NCBI RefSeq assembly: GCF_042683565.1
Contig: NZ_JBHUJW010000001.1
Location: 69,757 to 133,756, forward strand
Origin: Brevibacillus sp042683565
GTDB taxonomy: Bacteria; Bacillota; Bacilli; Brevibacillales; Brevibacillaceae
DNA length: 64,000 bases
Direction of reading: 5' to 3'
This document shows, piece by piece, positions 42,801 through 50,861 of this stretch. The first letter of the stretch is position 1. Every line of letters begins with the position of its first letter. Below the pieces are notes generated by a model. It made no database searches. It was not told where the DNA came from and saw nothing but the letters and a program-made list of their open reading frames with translations. The position numbers were made by a program, and so were the translations under genes.

Positions 42801-44029
42801 GGCTGTGTACCTCCCGCTGCCTCAATCGGATCGCCGTCAAACAGCCGGTCCGCGCCTTTGACGATCAGCTCTTCTCCTGGCTTCAGCCCGCTTTTGATCT
42901 CCAGTTTGTCACCCGCCAGCTGGCCGATGGTGACGGCAGTCTTGACCGCTTTTCCTCCCGCATTGACGAACACATGCGCGTCGCTTTCCCCTCTGCTCAG
43001 GACCGCCTCGACCGGGACGAAAATGCCTTCCTGCCCTTTCAGCGTCTTGGTCGCCTTGACCACTTGCCCCGCAAACCAGTCGTGCTTCGGATTCGGCACC
43101 TGCACCTCGACCCCGATGGTACCCGTGTTCTCGTTAGTCGCAGGGAAAATTTTCACGACCTTGGCATCCCGCTTTTGCCCATACAGTTCCAGCGATACCG
43201 TCTCGCCTGTTTTCCAGGCGGAAATCTCGCGGTCAGGAACGGGCAGCACGACCTTCAGCGTGTCGATGTTGCCGACCTGATACACCGGCGTACCCGGGCT
43301 GACCAGCGTGCCTGTCGAGGACAGCTTCGCCAGAATCGTCCCGCTGATCGGCGCCCGCAGTTGGGTCTTTGCCAGCGTCGTCGCTGCCATTTCCTGGGCG
43401 ACTACTGCCTGATTGTAGCTTGCCCGGGACAAGTCTTTGTCCTCGGGACGCGCCCCCTGGGTGACCAACGAAAAGGCTTGCTGCGCATTTTGCAGGTCCT
43501 TCTCCGCGATCGTAAGCCCGTTCTTGGCGCTTTCGTACTCGCTTTTGGAAATGGCCTTTTCCTGGTAGAGCTTCTCGATGCGCTTGAAGTCATCCAGCAC
43601 CTTCTGGTAAGCCGCTGTCGCTTTTTCGACCGCGAGCCGCGCCTGGGTGACCTCCTGCTCGCGCGCTCCGTTATTGACCTTGCTTAGCGCCGCTGCAGTC
43701 TGCTGGACAGCCGCATTCGAGGATGCGACCTGCAAGGAGTAATCCTGGGCATTGACGCGGGCCAGGACATCTCCTGCCTTGACGCTGTCTCCTTCTTTGC
43801 GGTTCAGCTCGACGAGGCGTCCCCCGACTTCAAAGGAGACGACCGCTTCTTCCAGCGGCTGGAGCGTGCCGGAAAGCTCCGATACAAACGCAGCCCGCTC
43901 CTGCACGACCTTTTCCCAAACTACTTGCTTTACTTCCTTTACCGGCGCTTGCGCCTGTTCTTTTTCACTGCAAGCCGACGTTGCCAACAAGCTAATCATC
44001 ACTGCAGAAACAAGCCATTTTTTATTCAT
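42797..44029 (-). CDS. RND efflux adaptor (membrane-fusion lipoprotein)
   Basis: 410 residues. Lipobox LATSAC with Cys20 gives a lipid-anchored protein outside the membrane. HlyD/AcrA pattern: a first barrel-lipoyl segment (VVSFEVGGRLVELNRKEGDSVKAGDVLARVNAQDY), a long coiled-coil hairpin (about 85-200), a second lipoyl half (LRAPISGTILAKLSSTGTLVSPGTPVY) and a beta-barrel. It probably couples with the permease encoded directly downstream. It overlaps the end of the TetR gene by 8 bases. Confidence 0.92.
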   Translation of the reverse strand: MNKKWLVSAVMISLLATSACSEKEQAQAPVKEVKQVVWEKVVQERAAFVSELSGTLQPLEEAVVSFEVGGRLVELNRKEGDSVKAGDVLARVNAQDYSLQVASSNAAVQQTAAALSKVNNGAREQEVTQARLAVEKATAAYQKVLDDFKRIEKLYQEKAISKSEYESAKNGLTIAEKDLQNAQQAFSLVTQGARPEDKDLSRASYNQAVVAQEMAATTLAKTQLRAPISGTILAKLSSTGTLVSPGTPVYQVGNIDTLKVVLPVPDREISAWKTGETVSLELYGQKRDAKVVKIFPATNENTGTIGVEVQVPNPKHDWFAGQVVKATKTLKGQEGIFVPVEAVLSRGESDAHVFVNAGGKAVKTAVTIGQLAGDKLEIKSGLKPGEELIVKGADRLFDGDPIEAAGGTQP

Positions 44030-44687
44030 GACACCCTCCGCTCCTGTGTACCTGACCGATCTGTCTTCCTTGTTCCGTAATGCCGTTCATCAGGATGTCA
44101 GTAGCCTCTGCAAACAGCTCCTCTTCCTGAAAATCGGCATCTAAACTGACGCGGTATTTTGCCATAAAGGCATAAAAAAAAGTCGAGACAAACATCAACG
44201 CCGCCGTGCAGGCGTCCTTCTTCGGCAGATACCCCTGATCCTGAAACTCTTGCAGCTTCGCGCTCAATACCTCCACCCCTGTCATCGGCACACTGCTGAA
44301 CAGCCTGATGACCTCCGGGTGATTGTCTGCCTCGATCATGCAGATCATGAGAATTTCCTTGCGATCCACGAGGATTTCGTAGTACGCCCGCGCATAGCGC
44401 TGCAGCATTTCTTTCAGTGTGGAAAACTCGCCCTGCAGGGCACTCTCCAGCTGCTGGCGTATATCCAAAATTCCCTTCAACAGTTCTTCAAGAATTGCTC
44501 CCTTGTTTTTAAAATGACGGAAAATAGTGACCTCGTTGACCCCCGCCAGTTGGGAGATTTTTTTGGTCGTCGCGCCTTTGTAGCCTTTTTTCGCCATCAG
44601 CTGACTGGCAGCCGCCAAAATGCGCTCGCGTGTCTCCTGTTCTTCCCCCCTCCCTCCTTGAGGTGGTTCTGTATGGGGACGCTCCAT
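44022..44687 (-). CDS. TetR/AcrR repressor of the RND efflux operon
   Basis: 221 residues. N-terminal HTH (ILAAASQLMAKKGYKGATTKKISQLAGVNEVTIFRHFKNK). First gene of the tetR-adaptor-permease operon with overlaps throughout. Operator-like repeats in its promoter suggest autorepression relieved by an exported compound. AAAGGAGG precedes the ATG. Confidence 0.9.
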   Translation of the reverse strand: MERPHTEPPQGGRGEEQETRERILAAASQLMAKKGYKGATTKKISQLAGVNEVTIFRHFKNKGAILEELLKGILDIRQQLESALQGEFSTLKEMLQRYARAYYEILVDRKEILMICMIEADNHPEVIRLFSSVPMTGVEVLSAKLQEFQDQGYLPKKDACTAALMFVSTFFYAFMAKYRVSLDADFQEEELFAEATDILMNGITEQGRQIGQVHRSGGCHE

Positions 44688-44704
44688 GTCGCTCCTCCTT
44701 TTTC

Positions 44705-44724
44705 ATGCAAGTGCTTGCTGTCAT
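44705..44724. promoter_or_regulatory. Operator-like repeat downstream of the tetR promoter
   Basis: ATGCAAGTGCTTGCTGTCAT shares the ATGCAAGT half with the site at 44762-44781. It lies between the -10 and the start codon. Confidence 0.5.
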
Positions 44725-44743
44725 TGTAATTTTTGCCAAGGTT

Positions 44744-44772
44744 ATTATATCCTGCGCCCTCATGCATGTAAA
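44744..44772 (-). promoter_or_regulatory. Promoter of the tetR-RND operon
   Basis: Minus strand TTTACA (44767-44772), 17 bases, TATAAT (44744-44749). Confidence 0.8.
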
Positions 44773-44781
44773 TACTTGCAT
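44762..44781. promoter_or_regulatory. Operator overlapping the -35 of the tetR-RND promoter
   Basis: ATGCAAGTATTTACATGCAT (minus strand) is an imperfect palindrome that covers the -35 hexamer. Confidence 0.6.
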
Positions 44782-44845
44782 GCGCTTTCAAACGAAATTT
44801 TACATTTCCCCCTGACGATAGCCGATGCAACCTGTCAGCACACCC

Positions 44846-44879
44846 GAAAAAGCCTGAGCGCCGCGGCGTCAGACTTTTC
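44846..44879 (-). terminator. Bactofilin gene terminator
   Basis: AAAAG-x-CTGA-x-GCC/GGC-x-TCAG-x-CTTTTT on the minus strand, about 30 bases behind the stop. Confidence 0.8.
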
Positions 44880-44907
44880 GAGTGCGAAAATGTATGGGAG
44901 GCTGTCT

Positions 44908-45630
44908 CTATCGCTTTACGTGCTCTTTTACTTGGGAATCGCCGGCTTGACGAAACTCCCCGGTGTACTCGACCAGATCAATCTCGCAGCCCGGCCCGAT
45001 CTCGATATTGTTGCCCCGCACGACCTTGGCCCGCGTGTACTCCAGATAAATCTCGTCGCCCTCCACGGAGCCTGCGGACAACGTATTGTTGAAAATGTGC
45101 TTCATGATCTTGTTAAGCGTGCTGTTTCCTGCCTTGCGCACTTCAATGTGCTCCCCACCGATCTCCCGCGCCTCGCACCCCCCGTGCAAATAAATCTCGA
45201 TGCGCCCTGCGTTCAAGAGACCTCCGATGGAAAAGGCGCCTTTTGCCTTGAACAGCTCCGCCTCGCAGTCGCCCGAAGACTTCAGGAAGCCGCGCACCTG
45301 GATTTCCTCGCCGGCCAGCCCCCCGTGCACTCTGGCGTTGCCTTCCACGCGCAGCTGGGAAAAGGCCACTTCGCCGTTGACGTCGAGCTGACCGTACACC
45401 TCCATGGATGCGCTCTTCAGCGCCCCGCGCACGGTCGCGTTGCCTTCTACCTTTACATTGTCCGCCTGCACGTCTCCATCGATGCTGACGTGGCCGGCGC
45501 AGTGCAGTTCGCGGCACTCCACATCTCCTTTGATCTTGCCAAAGCCGTGCACGTTCACTTCCCGGTAAACGCCTCCCGAAGCATTTACCGAGCCGTGAAT
45601 GATCAGATCCGGTCGATTGTCCTGATTCAT
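44908..45630 (-). CDS. Bactofilin-like polymer-forming cytoskeletal protein
   Basis: 240 residues made of short repeating strands with regularly spaced glycine (for example GSVNASGGVYREVNVHGFGKIKGDVECRELHCAGHVSIDGDVQADNVKVEGNATV), the right-handed beta-helix pattern of bactofilins. It sits directly behind a YhbD-like regulator, as B. subtilis yhbE/yhbF do behind yhbD; those bactofilins affect flagellar assembly. Only one long copy is present here. GGGAGG precedes the ATG. Confidence 0.82.
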   Translation of the reverse strand: MNQDNRPDLIIHGSVNASGGVYREVNVHGFGKIKGDVECRELHCAGHVSIDGDVQADNVKVEGNATVRGALKSASMEVYGQLDVNGEVAFSQLRVEGNARVHGGLAGEEIQVRGFLKSSGDCEAELFKAKGAFSIGGLLNAGRIEIYLHGGCEAREIGGEHIEVRKAGNSTLNKIMKHIFNNTLSAGSVEGDEIYLEYTRAKVVRGNNIEIGPGCEIDLVEYTGEFRQAGDSQVKEHVKR

Positions 45631-45634
45631 CCTC

Positions 45635-46273
45635 TTATCCTCCCTGCTTGAGTTGAAGTTTGGCTTTCAGTTCCTCCAGACAGCTGGCCACGTTCAGCCT
45701 GCTGACTACTTTCACGCTGCTATCGAAGCATACTTCGGCGGCGCCACTGGCCAGGGCAAATGCGGAGATGCCCATCTTGCGGACAAAAATCAGTTCGCAC
45801 GGCTTCCCCTCAAAACGAGGGTAATGATCCTGCAGCACTTGCAGCAATCCTTTTCCCTCGTCCAGATTCATCTCTCCCGCCGCCAGCAGACGCTCTGCGA
45901 TGTAGGCGTACAGGATGTGCAGAAACGGATACGCCTCTGCGGTGCCGAAATGCTGGACGAACAAGTCGAACGCAGGCTTTGAAACAATGTTTTGTTTGAA
46001 AAGTTGCTCTGACTGGATCATCGCGCCTGCCAGATTGGGCGAAAACATGTCGGCCAGCTCATCCAGCGACAAATCGTCCTTCATGTGAATGATCTTGTCG
46101 ATTCGCGCGAGAATCTTTTCCCTGGGGAAAAAGGTCTCCTGGCCCGTGAACGTCGAGCGGCGGATAAACCAATCCTCCGGAATCAGGTTCTTTCTTTTCC
46201 ATCTGTACAGCTGTCCGTATGAAATGCCCGTAAGCTCCAACAGCTCCTTTTTTGAAATGAATTCCGGGTCCAT
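45635..46273 (-). CDS. YhbD-like MerR-type regulator (DUF4004)
   Basis: 212 residues from ATG at 46271-46273 (GGAGGT seven bases upstream). The N-terminal winged helix (FISKKELLELTGISYGQLYRWKRKNLIPEDWFI) is MerR-like; the rest matches YhbD. It precedes the bactofilin gene by four bases. A MerR-style palindrome lies in its promoter, so autoregulation is likely. Confidence 0.82.
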   Translation of the reverse strand: MDPEFISKKELLELTGISYGQLYRWKRKNLIPEDWFIRRSTFTGQETFFPREKILARIDKIIHMKDDLSLDELADMFSPNLAGAMIQSEQLFKQNIVSKPAFDLFVQHFGTAEAYPFLHILYAYIAERLLAAGEMNLDEGKGLLQVLQDHYPRFEGKPCELIFVRKMGISAFALASGAAEVCFDSSVKVVSRLNVASCLEELKAKLQLKQGG

Positions 46274-46296
46274 GTGCAGCACCTCCATACACAATG

Positions 46297-46317
46297 TAAC
46301 ATAACACTGTTACGTTA
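46297..46317. promoter_or_regulatory. MerR-type operator of the yhbD-bactofilin pair
   Basis: Arms TAACxTAACA and TGTTAxGTTA around one centre base. On the minus strand the palindrome fills the spacer between TTGCAT and TACATT (18 bases), the over-long spacing typical of MerR-controlled promoters. Confidence 0.62.
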
Positions 46318-46330
46318 TGCAAGTCAAAAG

Positions 46331-46353
46331 AAAAAGACTGCCCCCAGACAGCC
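46331..46353 (-). terminator. Terminator of the pseudouridine synthase gene
   Basis: Short GGCTG/CAGTC stem with a T-rich run (TTTTTCTTTT) on the minus strand. Confidence 0.6.
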
Positions 46354-46362
46354 TATTTCGGA

Positions 46363-47358
46363 TCAAAGCACATGCCAGGAAAATTCCGCCTGGATCAGCC
46401 GCCTCATATCTGCCGGCATCGGCGCTTCGCAGCGGATTTGCTCCCCCGTCAGCGGATGGTTGAAAGTCAGAGAGACTGCATGCAGCGCCTGTCTGCGCAA
46501 CAGCCCTCTCGCTCCGCCGTACAAGATGTCTCCTGCCAGCGGATGGCCGATATGGGCAAAGTGAACCCGAATCTGATGAGTGCGGCCCGTCTCCAGCCAG
46601 ACCCGCACCATCGTCATATACGGAGAACGTTGCATCACCTCGTAATGCGTGACGGCGGCATCGCCTCCATCTGCTACGCGCCGCCTCGTCGGGTGATTCG
46701 GGTCCTTGCCGATCGGCGCAGCGATCGTCCCGCTTTCGGCAGCCAGCTGCCCGTCCACGACCGCCACGTATTCGCGGTGAATGCCGCCCTCCCGGAGCAG
46801 ACGGTCGGCAAGCTGGTGGCCGTAGCTGTTTTTCGCCAAAAGAATCGCGCCCGAAGTATCTTTGTCCAGACGATGCACAGGGTGGACGCTGGCACTCTCC
46901 CCTCTTTGCGCCAGCAGGTCGGCCAGAACGTCGACGAGCGTGCCCGCCTGTTCTTCCTTGACCGGGTGCACCATCATGCCCGCAGGCTTGCTGGCGATCA
47001 GCAGATGGTCGTCCTCATACAGGATGGCAACCGGCAGAGCATGTGCCTGGCTAGTCGCATGTTCTGGCGAGGAGGTTTGTTCCAACCCCTTTTCTCGGGG
47101 CGTGTCATGCCGCAGCTGTTGCTTTGTCGCTGCCAGCTTTTCCGACGGTGGCTCCCCGACCCGAATCGCGACCGTATCGCCCGGCTTTACCTGCCGCTGC
47201 AAAAACGGGGGCTTCCGGTTGAGCATAATGCCTTTGCTCCTCGTCAGCCGCTGCAGCATGCGTCCCGATACGCTTAGCTTTTGCCGCACGATCTGTTCCA
47301 CGCTCATTCCGATGTCTTTTTCCGTGACGGTGTATTCCATCCAGTCATTGAGACTCAC
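46363..47358 (-). CDS. RluA-family pseudouridine synthase
   Basis: 331 residues from GTG at 47356-47358 (GAGGG seven bases upstream); 53 in-frame codons further upstream are not family-like. N-terminal S4-like RNA-binding part (VEQIVRQKLSVSGRMLQRLTRSKGIMLN), then the catalytic HPVHRLDKDTSGAILLAKN, with the invariant Asp, and GRTHQIRVHFAHIGHPLAGD. It converts uridine to pseudouridine in rRNA or tRNA; the target site cannot be told from sequence. It stands alone. Confidence 0.92.
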   Translation of the reverse strand: MSLNDWMEYTVTEKDIGMSVEQIVRQKLSVSGRMLQRLTRSKGIMLNRKPPFLQRQVKPGDTVAIRVGEPPSEKLAATKQQLRHDTPREKGLEQTSSPEHATSQAHALPVAILYEDDHLLIASKPAGMMVHPVKEEQAGTLVDVLADLLAQRGESASVHPVHRLDKDTSGAILLAKNSYGHQLADRLLREGGIHREYVAVVDGQLAAESGTIAAPIGKDPNHPTRRRVADGGDAAVTHYEVMQRSPYMTMVRVWLETGRTHQIRVHFAHIGHPLAGDILYGGARGLLRRQALHAVSLTFNHPLTGEQIRCEAPMPADMRRLIQAEFSWHVL

Positions 47359-47473
47359 GTCTGATCCCTCTGTTCCATGCTTTTTCCCTATTGTAGACAA
47401 GAACACATGGCTTTGCCAGTGATTCGCTGGCGAGGAGGGACACCAAAAGGCCGCTTCTCCTCCCTCGCTCCTG

Positions 47474-47644
47474 CTACAGATGGATTCGCATTTCTTCCAA
47501 TGCGCGGTCAAAGTCATCTACCGCCACCTGCAGCCCCAGCTCCAGCATCTGGGTCACGTACCCTTCGTCCGCGTGATATTCGCAGCCGAACAGGCGACCT
47601 GCGAAAAAGGCGTGCAGCCGATGTTTCCATCCCAAGCGAATCAT
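47474..47644 (-). CDS. Small hypothetical protein (56 residues)
   Basis: Not recognised. 56 residues starting MIRLGWKHRLHAFFAGRLFGCEYHADEGYV, from ATG at 47642-47644 with GGGAGGG seven bases upstream; that site and the normal composition argue for a real gene. Soluble, acidic C-terminus. An ATG-type start seven codons earlier is possible. Confidence 0.55.
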   Translation of the reverse strand: MIRLGWKHRLHAFFAGRLFGCEYHADEGYVTQMLELGLQVAVDDFDRALEEMRIHL

Positions 47645-47737
47645 GGATAATCCCTCCCGAACCAACTTTGTAAACTTATTTGTATAATAAGTATATGGTT
47701 AACGCTGGAAATATGCAAACTTTTTCGTTTAGAAAGT

Positions 47738-47767
47738 AAAAAAAGCCACCATGCTCGGCATGATGGC
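47738..47767 (-). terminator. Aminopeptidase gene terminator
   Basis: AGCCATCATGC/GCATGGTGGCT stem followed by seven T on the minus strand. Confidence 0.9.
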
Positions 47768-47818
47768 TCCAGGTTCCCGGATTTTCGGGCTATTCGTTTT
47801 TCGCTTGCCAGACGAGTT

Positions 47819-48940
47819 CTACCGCTTTTCCCCTTTCAGGTTTTCCGGATTCAGCCCTTGCAGCTCGGGCAGGACGAACAGGCCGTCTTTGCGGATCAGC
47901 ACGTCGTCGAACCAGATTTCTCCGCCGCCGTATTCCGGACGCTGGATGTTGACCATGTCCCAGTGGATTTGGCTGCGGTTGCCGTTGTCCGCGTTGTCAT
48001 AGGCGCGGCCCGGCGTGAAGTGGAAGCTGCCCGCGATTTTCTCATCGAACAAAATATCGTTCATCGGGTGCAAAATGTACGGATGTACGCCGATCGCAAA
48101 CTCCCCGATGTAGCGCGCTCCCTCGTCCGTATCGAAGATCTGGTTCAGCTTTTCCGTGTTGTTGGCCGTCGCTTCGACGATCTTCCCGTCCTTAAAGGTC
48201 AGTCTGACGTTTTCAAACCTGGTCCCCAGGTAGCTGGTCGCCGTATTGAACGTAATCGTTCCGTTCACCGAATCGCGCACCGGTGCCGTAAAAATTTCCC
48301 CGTCCGGAACGTTGCGCAAGCCGGAGCAGATGACGTTCGGGATACCTTTGATCGAAAAGCCCAGGTCGGTGTCCGGCCCGACAACGCGCACCCGATCCGT
48401 GCGATCCATCAGCTCTTTGAGCGGCAGGAATGCTTCGTGCATTTTCCGGTAATCGACCGAGCAGACGTCGAAATAAAAATCTTCAAACGCTTCCGTCGAC
48501 ATGTTGGCACTCTGCGCCATCGCCGCTGTCGGGTAGTTGAGCAGCGTCCAGCGAACGTTGTTGATGAGGTAGTCGTTTAGCTCCTGCATCACCTTTTGAT
48601 GCGCACGGCGGCGCTCCACCGGCACGTCAGCCATTTCGCTGTCGTTGACCGGGCCGTTGATGACGATGTACGCATCCAGATCCTTGAACATCGGCTCTTC
48701 CCATTTCGCCAGATGAGCGGCGCGTTCCTCGCTTGCGCCCATCATCAGTTCCCGCTGAATGGAAGGGTCGAGGATGCGGACGAACGGATAAGCCCCCTTG
48801 GCGTAAGCCTGCTTCACCAGTTCCTTGGCCAGCGCATGCCCTTCCCCGCGCACCTCAATCAGCAGCGTCTCCTTTTCTTGCAGACGAACCGAGTGGCCGA
48901 GCAAATTTTCGGCCAGTTTGACCAGTCGTGTATCCAGCAT
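47819..48940 (-). CDS. M29 (thermophilic) aminopeptidase
   Basis: 373 residues from ATG at 48938-48940 (GGGGGAG six bases upstream). Dinuclear metallo-aminopeptidase of the AmpS/PepS type releasing N-terminal amino acids in the cytoplasm. Family landmarks include the C-terminal SFHFTPGRAYDNADNGNRSQIHWDMVN segment with metal ligands and the EIWFDDVLIRKDG end; GPDTDLGFSIKG is also conserved. Single gene with its own terminator. Confidence 0.92.
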   Translation of the reverse strand: MLDTRLVKLAENLLGHSVRLQEKETLLIEVRGEGHALAKELVKQAYAKGAYPFVRILDPSIQRELMMGASEERAAHLAKWEEPMFKDLDAYIVINGPVNDSEMADVPVERRRAHQKVMQELNDYLINNVRWTLLNYPTAAMAQSANMSTEAFEDFYFDVCSVDYRKMHEAFLPLKELMDRTDRVRVVGPDTDLGFSIKGIPNVICSGLRNVPDGEIFTAPVRDSVNGTITFNTATSYLGTRFENVRLTFKDGKIVEATANNTEKLNQIFDTDEGARYIGEFAIGVHPYILHPMNDILFDEKIAGSFHFTPGRAYDNADNGNRSQIHWDMVNIQRPEYGGGEIWFDDVLIRKDGLFVLPELQGLNPENLKGEKR

Positions 48941-49045
48941 GCGCATCTCCCCCGCGTACGTAATCATTTAATAAAATATATTTTACCGAATGGACAGACT
49001 TTTTTCAATGATGCAAGTTATTTCTGACAACTCGTAAAATTTTCC

Positions 49046-49075
49046 TTGCATTGTTTCCAGCTTTTGCAGTATTCT
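49046..49075 (+). promoter_or_regulatory. Promoter of the MFS leader transcript
   Basis: TTGCAT (49046-49051), 18 bases, TATTCT (49070-49075): a moderate sigma-A match placed 50 bases before a micro-ORF. Confidence 0.45.
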
Positions 49076-49127
49076 AATCAACAAGAGTTGATCTGCAAAA
49101 AATTTTGAAGGACGGGAGTGTTGGTTC

Positions 49128-49157
49128 ATGGTATTTCCTGTAGTTGTCTTGGCATAG
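49128..49157 (+). CDS. Leader peptide ORF (9 codons) upstream of the MFS gene
   Basis: ATG GTA TTT CCT GTA GTT GTC TTG GCA TAG encodes MVFPVVVLA. GGGAG lies nine bases upstream. It precedes a strong terminator and a drug-type MFS gene, the arrangement of ribosome-mediated attenuation. A longer overlapping frame from GTG 49118 cannot be excluded. Confidence 0.5.
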   Translation: MVFPVVVLA

Positions 49158-49343
49158 GTGGGCCTCTGATAAGGGGCACTGCCTCTTACCAATCCATCTG
49201 TAGCAAGAAAACTGCAGGATGCCAGAACCGCTTCCGTCTTTTTCCTGATCGAATGTGGGGTTCCCCGTTTTTTCGGCGCACGGTTTTGATTGACCGCCTT
49301 CGCCAAATCGGGTGTTTTGTCCCCTTTTCATAAGTCGATTGTC

Positions 49344-49390
49344 AAAGCGCAAGCGGAAGAGCTATTCCTCTCCCCGTTTGCGCTTTTTTT
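49344..49390 (+). terminator. Leader terminator (attenuator) before the MFS gene
   Basis: AAAGCGCAA-G-CGG..AGAG loop CTCT..CCG-T-TTGCGCTTT followed by T residues, 68 bases before the MFS start. It lies within the 517-base gap 48941-49457 and has no gene upstream on the plus strand to terminate. Confidence 0.82.
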
Positions 49391-49457
49391 CGCGCGAATC
49401 GCGATGGTCATGGCTCCTGCAGGCAAAGTACCCGGTAGAAATGGAGGATGTCTAGTC

Positions 49458-50720
49458 ATGCATTGGCGTTATTGGGATTTGAATTTGAAGGTGCGTCTTG
49501 TCGGGGAACTCATCACGCACACTTTTTTCTGGATGTACTTTCCGTTTATGGCGCTGCACTTCAGCGACGCGTTCGGCAAAGATGTGGCGGGTGTCCTGCT
49601 GATGGTGCCGCCGCTTCTGGGCATGGTGTCCAATCTGTTCGGCGGCTATTTGGCGGACAAAGTCGGCCGCAAGCCTACCATGCTGCTGTCTCTCTGTACG
49701 TCGTCGCTCATGTTTGGCCTGTTCGCTTTCTCCCCTTCCCCTCTGGTCGACTATTTTGCCTTTATCGGCATCGGCATTGCCGGCTCGCTTTACTGGCCAG
49801 CCAGCTCCGCGATGGTAGCCGACTTGACCACGGAGGAAGATCGGCGGTTGGTCTTTGCCACCTTTTACACAGCGATGAACGTGGGCGTCGTCGCCGGTCC
49901 GGTCCTGGGCTCCTTTTTCTTTGTTCATTACCGCTTTGAGCTTCTGCTCATCTGCGCGATGATCGAGATGCTGTTTGCCTGTGCCATCTTCTTTTGGGTC
50001 AAGGAAACGCTGCCTGCCGAGGTGCGCCGGGCGAACGCGGCGCAGCGCTTCTCCATTTCCCAGCAATTCAAAGGGTATTCGGTCATTTTCCGCGACAAAG
50101 TATTCGCACTCTACATCGGCGCCGGCATTCTGATCGCGCTCGCCTTCATGCAGCTGGATCTGTACATGGCGCTGTACGTGAAAGAGTACGTGCCGAGTCA
50201 GCCATTGATCTGGTGGGGAGACTGGTCCTTTACCATCGGCGGCACCAGCGCATTCGGCTGGCTGATGGGGCTAAACGGACTGCTCGTCGTTCTGTTCACA
50301 CTGCCCGTGACGCAATGGTTTCGGCAGTGGAGCGACCGCAACAGCCTTGTCATCTCGTCGATCCTGTACGGCTTCGGCATGTTCCTGATGGCCTTTACCG
50401 CGAACATCTGGCTGCTGTTTGGCTGTATGGCTGTCCTCACGCTGGGCGAGCTGATCCGCACCCCGGTCGTGCAGAGCTTTATCAGCAAATACTCGCCGGA
50501 GGACGCGCGCGGCCAGTACATGGGGGCGTCGTCGCTGCAGTTTTCCATCGGGCGCTTCATCGCTCCCTTGACGATCGGGCTATCCGAATGGCTGCCGCCA
50601 GTCGGTGTGTTCGGGCTCATTTTGGCCGTCACTCTCGCCAGCGCGTATGTGTACGTCCTGCTGTTCCGCCTGATTCCTGCCGAGAAGCGCCACTCCCCCG
50701 AGTCCAGCAGCTCGTCCTGA
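49458..50720 (+). CDS. MFS transporter, probable drug exporter under attenuation control
   Basis: 420 residues from ATG at 49458-49460 (GGAGG ten bases upstream); the longer frame upstream overlaps the leader terminator. Twelve TM segments, loop motif GGYLADKVGRKPTML after TM2 and a repeat MGLNGLLVVLFT half. Resembles MDR-type exporters (MdtG/YfkF kind). The substrate is unknown. The upstream leader with micro-ORF and terminator suggests induction by an antibiotic or by ribosome stalling. A terminator follows. Confidence 0.87.
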   Translation: MHWRYWDLNLKVRLVGELITHTFFWMYFPFMALHFSDAFGKDVAGVLLMVPPLLGMVSNLFGGYLADKVGRKPTMLLSLCTSSLMFGLFAFSPSPLVDYFAFIGIGIAGSLYWPASSAMVADLTTEEDRRLVFATFYTAMNVGVVAGPVLGSFFFVHYRFELLLICAMIEMLFACAIFFWVKETLPAEVRRANAAQRFSISQQFKGYSVIFRDKVFALYIGAGILIALAFMQLDLYMALYVKEYVPSQPLIWWGDWSFTIGGTSAFGWLMGLNGLLVVLFTLPVTQWFRQWSDRNSLVISSILYGFGMFLMAFTANIWLLFGCMAVLTLGELIRTPVVQSFISKYSPEDARGQYMGASSLQFSIGRFIAPLTIGLSEWLPPVGVFGLILAVTLASAYVYVLLFRLIPAEKRHSPESSSSS

Positions 50721-50731
50721 TATGCTTGTTC

Positions 50732-50762
50732 AAGCCGACCAACGAAAGTCGGCTTTTTCTTT
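50732..50762 (+). terminator. MFS gene terminator
   Basis: AAGCCGAC/GTCGGCTT arms, then TTTCTTTT. Confidence 0.88.
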
Positions 50763-50861
50763 TGGAAGCGTCCCCCTCTTGTCTGCACCTTTCGTACTAG
50801 CCCGCCAAATCTGGCATATAGTGAATACCAGGCAGGAAAGACTCGTCAGGAGGGAGTTTCC

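Noticed and set aside
49118..49333. 71-residue plus-strand ORF starting at GTG 49118 over the MFS leader
   Set aside because: Less well placed relative to GGGAG than the nine-codon ORF, with an odd Cys/Arg-rich translation; kept only as an alternative.
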